From Solirubrobacterales bacterium (GTDB lineage: Bacteria; Actinomycetota; Thermoleophilia; Solirubrobacterales; Solirubrobacteraceae), in the NCBI GenBank assembly GCA_025963965.1, contig JAOPZS010000084.1, positions 1-64,000 on the forward strand: DNA of 64,000 nt. The letters run 5' to 3'. Positions 59,932-64,000 of the stretch are shown here, piece by piece. The notes under the pieces were generated by a model. The model was not told the origin of the DNA, did no database searches, and was given only the letters and a program-made list of their open reading frames with translations. The stretch's first letter is position 1. Every line of letters begins with the position of its first letter. Made by a program: the position numbers and the translations under genes.

Positions 59932-61689
59932 TCAGTGCGGTCTACGCCGCAACGCTCGGCGACCACCCTGGGCCTCAAACCAGCCAGGGGCTCGGACCAC
60001 CACTGGCGGAAGATCTCTGTAGATCAGGATCGCGCGTCCTCGCCCTATCTGGCGTAGCCAACGCGTGGGAGCCGCCTTACGCTGCCCCGTAGCTTCACTC
60101 GAACCTCCCGTCGAACGAGACACGGACGACACAGTCTCCTCGCCGAGCAGGTCGTTCAGGTAGCCCGTGGTGGTCGGGTCCGCTAGGGGAGGAAGGAACA
60201 GCTGCGCTGTTGATGCGGCGCAGATCGCGTCCCGGGTCGGGCGCCCGTAACGCTGGTCGATCTGTGCGATTGACTGCCAGATCGTCGCGATCACGATCCC
60301 ATGATCGCCACACTGTGAGAGCCACGAAGCGAGGTTCCGCACCGGGGCGATGTTCGCCGCCTCATCCAACACGATCAGCAGCCGAGGTTCGAGTTGCGCG
60401 GCCCGACCCTTGACGATCGCGGCCTCATAGATCGCAGTGAGCAGCGAGAGAAGAACTGGCCTGAGGGCCTCCTGATCGTGGCCGGCGGCGACCACATAGG
60501 CCGTGTTCGCGTCGCCGTTGAGGAATGTGTTGGGTCTCAGCTCGTCAGCGGAGGCGCCGGCGACCTGCGGATAACGGTAGGCGCGGAGCAAGTTCAGAGC
60601 GCTCATCACGGTCGTCTCCCGGTTTCGCTCATCGCGGCGGCTGACACCTTCGAGCTGGTCGGCCGCGGCGGGCGCACCGGTCTCCTTCAACGTGTCGATC
60701 GCCTCCGTGAAATCCCGGGCGTCGAGCCAACGCACCAGCTCCCCGATCTCCCGTCGGGCGATCGCGGCGGCGTGCAGCAGCGGCGCGAGCATCGAGGCTG
60801 CCTCCTTGTCCCAGAACTCGTTTGCGGCGTTACTCGCATCAGGATGGGCGGCCGAAGCGAGCGCTTCCCCCGTCCGGATCGCCCCCGGCCAGGTTCGCGC
60901 CGGGACCAACGGTGTGAACCCGGCGCTCCGCTCGTCCCCGAAGGGGTCATATACCCACACCTCGCCCAGACGTTCACGGTGGTCGACGGTCGCCTCGTGC
61001 ACGTCGCGCTTGGTCGACAGCACCAGCGCTGGACCGTGATGGTCCAGTAGCCAGGGGATCACGAACCCGCTCGTCTTCCCAGCCCGCGGCGGCGCGACCA
61101 CCATCGGCTGCACCTCGAGCTCAGCGGCCAGCTTCCTCGCCGGGCGCCGCCCACACCAGCCCAAGTACGGGCGCCCGGACACCGGGCCGGCAACCCACAA
61201 TCGCTGCAAATCCCTCGGCGCTGCCCAGGTGCGGGGCGCTACCCATCCCCGGTCCACGCTATGTCGCGCCAAAGTGCCCGTAGCGTGTCCTAGCGGTGAG
61301 CCGATGCTCAAACGCCGCCTGAGACGAAGCGACCAGGTGCATACCGTCCCTGCTGCGAGGAGGGTAAGCGACCCGCTGACCAGGTACGCCCACACTGCAG
61401 GTGCCGTCGTCCGCTCCTCCTGTGACGGGAAGGCATCTGCTGGCGTCTCCCAGCCTCCATGCAGAAGCAGCCGCCACATTGTACGGCCGGCGTCCGCGAG
61501 GGGCAGCCGTATGCCCGGCCGCAGCTCGAGCATCGACGCGAGCTGCGTCCACCCCCAAGCGAAAACGCCGCTCAGCAGCGCCGCGAGCAGCATCACGGCG
61601 GCGAGCCCGAGCAGCCGCCGGCTGATGCTGTGACGCTGCGACCGCTCGACCCTCATCGGCACGCGACCGCATCGACGCGCGTGCGCCAT
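59932..61689 (-). CDS. VirD4/TraG-like coupling protein
   Basis: A 585-aa type IV coupling ATPase. Two N-terminal membrane helices (LLGLAAVMLLAALLSGVFAW; YLVSGSLTLLAAGTVCTWSL) are followed by the FtsK-like motor with Walker A APPRAGKT (about 199), Walker B LLIVLDEAANIAPV (about 433) and GIVIATIWQSIAQIDQRYG. It recruits DNA or protein substrates to the VirB4/VirB6 channel. It lies apart from the VirB operon, beyond the PKD/PD40 gene, on the same strand. ATG 61656 is an alternative start; neither has a ribosome site. The 284 bp between it and the PKD/PD40 gene (59648-59931) hold no gene I can support. Confidence 0.9.
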   Translation of the reverse strand: MAHARRCGRVPMRVERSQRHSISRRLLGLAAVMLLAALLSGVFAWGWTQLASMLELRPGIRLPLADAGRTMWRLLLHGGWETPADAFPSQEERTTAPAVWAYLVSGSLTLLAAGTVCTWSLRLRRRLSIGSPLGHATGTLARHSVDRGWVAPRTWAAPRDLQRLWVAGPVSGRPYLGWCGRRPARKLAAELEVQPMVVAPPRAGKTSGFVIPWLLDHHGPALVLSTKRDVHEATVDHRERLGEVWVYDPFGDERSAGFTPLVPARTWPGAIRTGEALASAAHPDASNAANEFWDKEAASMLAPLLHAAAIARREIGELVRWLDARDFTEAIDTLKETGAPAAADQLEGVSRRDERNRETTVMSALNLLRAYRYPQVAGASADELRPNTFLNGDANTAYVVAAGHDQEALRPVLLSLLTAIYEAAIVKGRAAQLEPRLLIVLDEAANIAPVRNLASWLSQCGDHGIVIATIWQSIAQIDQRYGRPTRDAICAASTAQLFLPPLADPTTTGYLNDLLGEETVSSVSRSTGGSSEATGQRKAAPTRWLRQIGRGRAILIYRDLPPVVVRAPGWFEAQGGRRALRRRPH

Positions 61690-61899
61690 TCAATGCCTGC
61701 ACTCGACGGAAAGCTCCTCACGGAGAGGATGACCGCGCGCTGCTACCTTCGGCCTCGGCCCACCCCACCACCCTGCCAATGTGGTGTCAACCACCCCCTG
61801 ATCCATATGCGATCGGTATGCGTCACAGCAAAGATCTTATGGCCCAAGCGCCACAGCATGCCGGATCGGTGGAATCGACACGTCATATTGAATTCGCGG

Positions 61900-61935
61900 T
61901 TGACACCGTCGCCTCAAGATCGTTACCGTGATCTC
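61900..61935 (+). promoter_or_regulatory. Promoter of the 61936 gene (leaderless)
   Basis: TTGACA (61900-61905), an 18-bp spacer, then TACCGT (61924-61929) place transcription start at or next to the ATG at 61936. No ribosome site is present. This is the best full -35/-10 pair in the window. Confidence 0.65.
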
Positions 61936-62574
61936 ATGCAGGGACCGGGGGGCACTGCCACACCAGCGATCGGCGCCGAGGGCGCGGACGCCGACGAAGG
62001 CGTAAAGGACACGTCGGCCGACGCCATCGATGAGAGTGTCGCCGACACGTGGGCGAAGGCCGTCGCGCTCGCCATCCTGATCGGCGGCTTGGCGTACTGT
62101 CTGCTCGGCGCAGGCCTCGCCAAAATCTGTCATGCGCAGCCCTTTCAGGTCGATGAGGCGAACTTTGCGTTCTTCGCAGCGTTCATCGTCGTCGCCGGGG
62201 CGATCGAGCGCTTCCTCGAGCCCCTCGCTGCACTCATGCCTCCCTGGAGTAAGAAGCTAACGTCCGCCACAAAGGCCGACCGTGCGCTGCTGTCGAGCAG
62301 CATCGCACTCATCATCGGGATCATCGTGAGCTCCGCCTTCGGCCTTTACTTCCTCGAGGCCATCGGCATCAAGATCGGCACGGTCACGGGATCCGCGAAA
62401 GCACCAACAGTGATGTTGGTGAAAGACGGAGACAAGCTCCTGCGCGGCTTGGACGTATTCGTTACGGCTCTCATCATCACGGGTGGAACCAAGCCGCTGC
62501 ACGATCTGATCTCCTCGGTGGAAAAGAAGAAGGAAGAGATCAAGGCCAAGGCCAAGGTTGCCGCCGGCGCCTAA
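61936..62574 (+). CDS. Membrane protein with charged C-terminal tail (212 aa)
   Basis: A 212-aa integral membrane protein with an acidic cytoplasmic start and about four hydrophobic segments (AVALAILIGGLAYCLLGAGL; FAFFAAFIVVAGAIERFLEP; SIALIIGIIVSSAFGLYFLE; LDVFVTALIITGGTKPLHDL). It ends in a Lys/Glu-rich tail (SSVEKKKEEIKAKAKVAAGA). The start is fixed by the leaderless promoter immediately upstream; the frame is open to 61459, but that part is antisense to the coupling-protein gene. No family is recognised. To 62764 I see nothing further. Confidence 0.7.
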   Translation: MQGPGGTATPAIGAEGADADEGVKDTSADAIDESVADTWAKAVALAILIGGLAYCLLGAGLAKICHAQPFQVDEANFAFFAAFIVVAGAIERFLEPLAALMPPWSKKLTSATKADRALLSSSIALIIGIIVSSAFGLYFLEAIGIKIGTVTGSAKAPTVMLVKDGDKLLRGLDVFVTALIITGGTKPLHDLISSVEKKKEEIKAKAKVAAGA

Positions 62575-62764
62575 GCGGCGCGCATGTCCACGGGTCCCAG
62601 GCAGACAATGACGGGACTAGAAGTTCACGCCGGCTGACGCGCGGAGCACCGCGCTCTGATCCGGGCTCCTGCGCCAGCAGCACGTGTAATGGGCTCGGAG
62701 GAGAACCTAGCCGCGTCGACCCGGCTCGCGCTACGCCCCACGCCCATGCGACGCTTCCCGGCGC

Positions 62765-62884
62765 CTACCTGACCGCCAGCCACACAAGGAAGCTGATCCA
62801 GCCGAGTGTCACGAGCACCGGACCGACGACCGGAAGATTTGCGGACACAGAGAAGCTGTGGCTGCGCAACGTTGGACCCGCCAC
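62765..62884 (-). CDS. Small single-pass membrane protein (39 aa)
   Basis: GTG 62884 is preceded by GGAAGG with eight-base spacing and encodes 39 residues: a polar start (AGPTLRSHSFSVSANLP) and one hydrophobic helix (VVGPVLVTLGWISFLVWLAV), ending in Arg. Ribosome site, clean helix and stop all fit a genuine small membrane protein. No function can be assigned. Confidence 0.5.
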   Translation of the reverse strand: MAGPTLRSHSFSVSANLPVVGPVLVTLGWISFLVWLAVR

Positions 62885-62992
62885 GGTAGGGGCCTTCCGT
62901 CCAATCGACGATACTCAAGGAGCTCAAAGGGTCACCGGAGCAGATCGGGGTCGCATGCCGGACGCTGGCAGTCTTCTCGAGGTAGGAGGGGA

Positions 62993-63175
62993 ATGTTCAA
63001 CGAGAACGACCGGGTTCGGGTTCCGAATCCGGAGGGCGACGGCACCGTCGAAGCGATCGTCATCGTGTCCGCCACCAAGAAGGGCGAGCTCAAGACCTGC
63101 TGGGTCCGCTACCTGGATGGCCCGCAGAAGGGGCTGCCCGCAAAAGTCGCTCATGACGACATCAAACGGGCCTAG
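62993..63175 (+). CDS. Small beta-barrel-like hypothetical protein (60 aa)
   Basis: AGGAGGGG lies just before ATG 62993. The 60-aa product (MFNENDRVRVPNPEGDGTVE, IVIVSATKKGELKTCWVRYL, LPAKVAHDDIKRA) looks like a small SH3- or KOW-like barrel of the kind used in RNA or protein binding. It is divergent from the 39-aa gene. No family is certain. Confidence 0.6.
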   Translation: MFNENDRVRVPNPEGDGTVEAIVIVSATKKGELKTCWVRYLDGPQKGLPAKVAHDDIKRA

Positions 63176-63224
63176 CCGGCCTACTTCGGCTTCGGCGTGT
63201 TGAAAAGCACGCTTCGCGTTCGGC

Positions 63225-63398
63225 CTACAGGTCCGCTTGGCCCTCGTCGCCCTTGGTCAGCCGGTCCAGCGCCTCACGATTGCGCTCAAGCGACTCCGCG
63301 AGCCGCCGCTGAAACTCGGGGTCGTTGCGGGCCCTCTCGATCTGCGCGTCCAAGTCGACGCGCTCGGCCTTGATTTCGCTCCACTTCCGGCCCGGCAT
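63225..63398 (-). CDS. Small helical protein (57 aa), antitoxin-like in size and context
   Basis: ATG 63398 follows directly after the TAG of the upstream gene (TAG then ATG, no gap), so the two are coupled. The product is 57 aa and mostly helical: MPGRKWSEIKAERVDLDAQI, then NDPEFQRRLAESLERNREAL. It resembles short bacterial antitoxin-like or DNA-binding-partner proteins (KWSEIKAER opening), but no toxin is recognisable next to it. Confidence 0.5.
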   Translation of the reverse strand: MPGRKWSEIKAERVDLDAQIERARNDPEFQRRLAESLERNREALDRLTKGDEGQADL

Positions 63399-64000
63399 CT
63401 ACTCGTCGCTCCGCTTCGGCGTGTTGACGAGCTGCCGGGTCAGATCATTCGCCGCGTCTATTCCTGCGCGCTTCGCCTCCTCGCTCTCGCTCATCAACGC
63501 CTCCCAGATCATGCTCGCGGGGAGCATCAGTCCGATGCCGTAGCGGCTCGCCGCCGCTGACCCCTCATCATCGTAGTGGGCCGTGAACATGCCGACGAGG
63601 ACTGCGAGCGACGCGAGTTCGTACAGGTCGTGTTCCGCAGCTTCGCGCGGCGGCTCTACTGGCATCTCCGCTGCATGAGAAAGGTTCGCGTACTGAAGGA
63701 CCGCGTAGCACGGCGAGCCGCTGAAACCGTCGTAGGAGCGGCAGTCCACCAAATTGGCCTGGTACTCGTACCTGTTCGGATTCTCGCGAGTGGGCTCTTT
63801 GACGATCTGGACGGGTGGCGAGCCAAGGGTCCCGCTGCGAGCCATCGGCAACAGCAATTCGCCGGGCAGCGCGAACGTGCCGACGTAGAACAACTCCGCT
63901 CCGAGGTTCGGTTCGGTGTCGGGCGTGATCTGGCGGTGCAGGTCGACCGAATGCGACGGGCGTTGAGGGCCGCTCAGCCGCGCGTACATGAGGTCCACGC
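63399..64000 (-). CDS. Trypsin-like peptidase-domain protein (C-terminal part, partial)
   Basis: The frame enters from the right window edge; about 200 residues are visible. GSLGFYVG-like strands are present (AELFYVGTFALPGELLLPMA), then VDCRSYDGFSGSPCYAV, in which GFSGSP matches the Ser-containing GxSGSP loop of trypsin-like/HtrA-type bacterial peptidases. The His and Asp of the triad would lie in the missing N-terminal part. After the peptidase domain a helical tail of about 90 residues ends in NTPKRSDE. Its stop is directly followed by the 57-aa gene. Confidence 0.6.
   Translation of the reverse strand, partial: VDLMYARLSGPQRPSHSVDLHRQITPDTEPNLGAELFYVGTFALPGELLLPMARSGTLGSPPVQIVKEPTRENPNRYEYQANLVDCRSYDGFSGSPCYAVLQYANLSHAAEMPVEPPREAAEHDLYELASLAVLVGMFTAHYDDEGSAAASRYGIGLMLPASMIWEALMSESEEAKRAGIDAANDLTRQLVNTPKRSDE

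Noticed and set aside
63181-63215. Short similarity to the end of the 63399 gene (reverse-strand NTPKPK and stop)
   Set aside because: Only about 25 bp match, too short to call a duplicated gene tail.
1-64000. CRISPR array
   Set aside because: No series of regularly spaced identical repeats was seen; the only short-unit tandem repeat is the two-copy one at 37614.

Overview
This is a high-GC actinobacterial chromosome segment. A member of the Thermoleophilia (Solirubrobacterales-like) is the best guess. The reasons are the codon bias, many leaderless promoters (a TANNNT box 6-8 nt before ATG/GTG), the secreted YD-repeat and PD40 proteins, a cysteine-motif small lipoprotein of a type common in that group, and a compact VirB2/B6/B4/NlpC conjugation operon. 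This placement is inference; there is no rRNA in the window.

Region 1 (1-8.1 kb) looks like ordinary chromosome: a short-chain dehydrogenase, a PucR-type regulator, a cyclic-nucleotide-domain/thioredoxin-reductase-like fusion, a large LuxR-type ATPase regulator and an alpha/beta hydrolase, closed by a strong hairpin at 8114-8146.

Region 2 (8.3-36 kb) is an accessory island. Three copies of a 29-bp tRNA 3'-end fragment lie at 8364, 13612 and 35783. Copies 1 and 2 share about 270 bp and carry repeated GTTGCCACG boxes, as expected of attachment sites of a tyrosine recombinase. The interval between copies 1 and 2 carries a HEPN-type RNase-like protein, two PD-(D/E)XK nuclease-like proteins and a DUF6119/TIGR04141-like protein, so it resembles a small defence cassette. 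The interval between copies 2 and 3 contains a tRNA-Ala(TGC) followed by a tyrosine integrase, and an unusual restriction-modification locus. That locus has two paralogous zinc-ribbon amino-methyltransferases, preceded by a perfect 36-bp palindrome with a LexA-like core, facing a translationally coupled X-McrB-McrC operon. Many decayed genes lie around it (winged-helix protein, HAD phosphatase, SSB, DUF4062, and a broken copy of the 119-aa gene at 32860), which marks this as a site of repeated integration and decay.

Region 3 (36-47.5 kb) encodes envelope and secreted proteins. These are a small putative lipoprotein, a zinc metalloprotease, a DUF4430 secreted protein under a cobalamin riboswitch, and a roughly 2480-aa YD/RHS-repeat protein with an inserted NHL propeller and a membrane-anchored partner immediately downstream.

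Region 4 (47.5-61.7 kb) is a minimal type IV secretion locus. Seven genes on the minus strand are linked by stop/start overlaps or a 1-bp gap: pilin-like, VirB6-like, VirB4, NlpC/P60-like, lipoprotein, membrane protein and a membrane-anchored ECF-like sigma factor; an unknown 518-aa gene follows. A VirD4-like coupling ATPase lies separately. No relaxase is visible. The right edge (61.9-64 kb) holds small genes and the C-terminal part of a trypsin-like protein.
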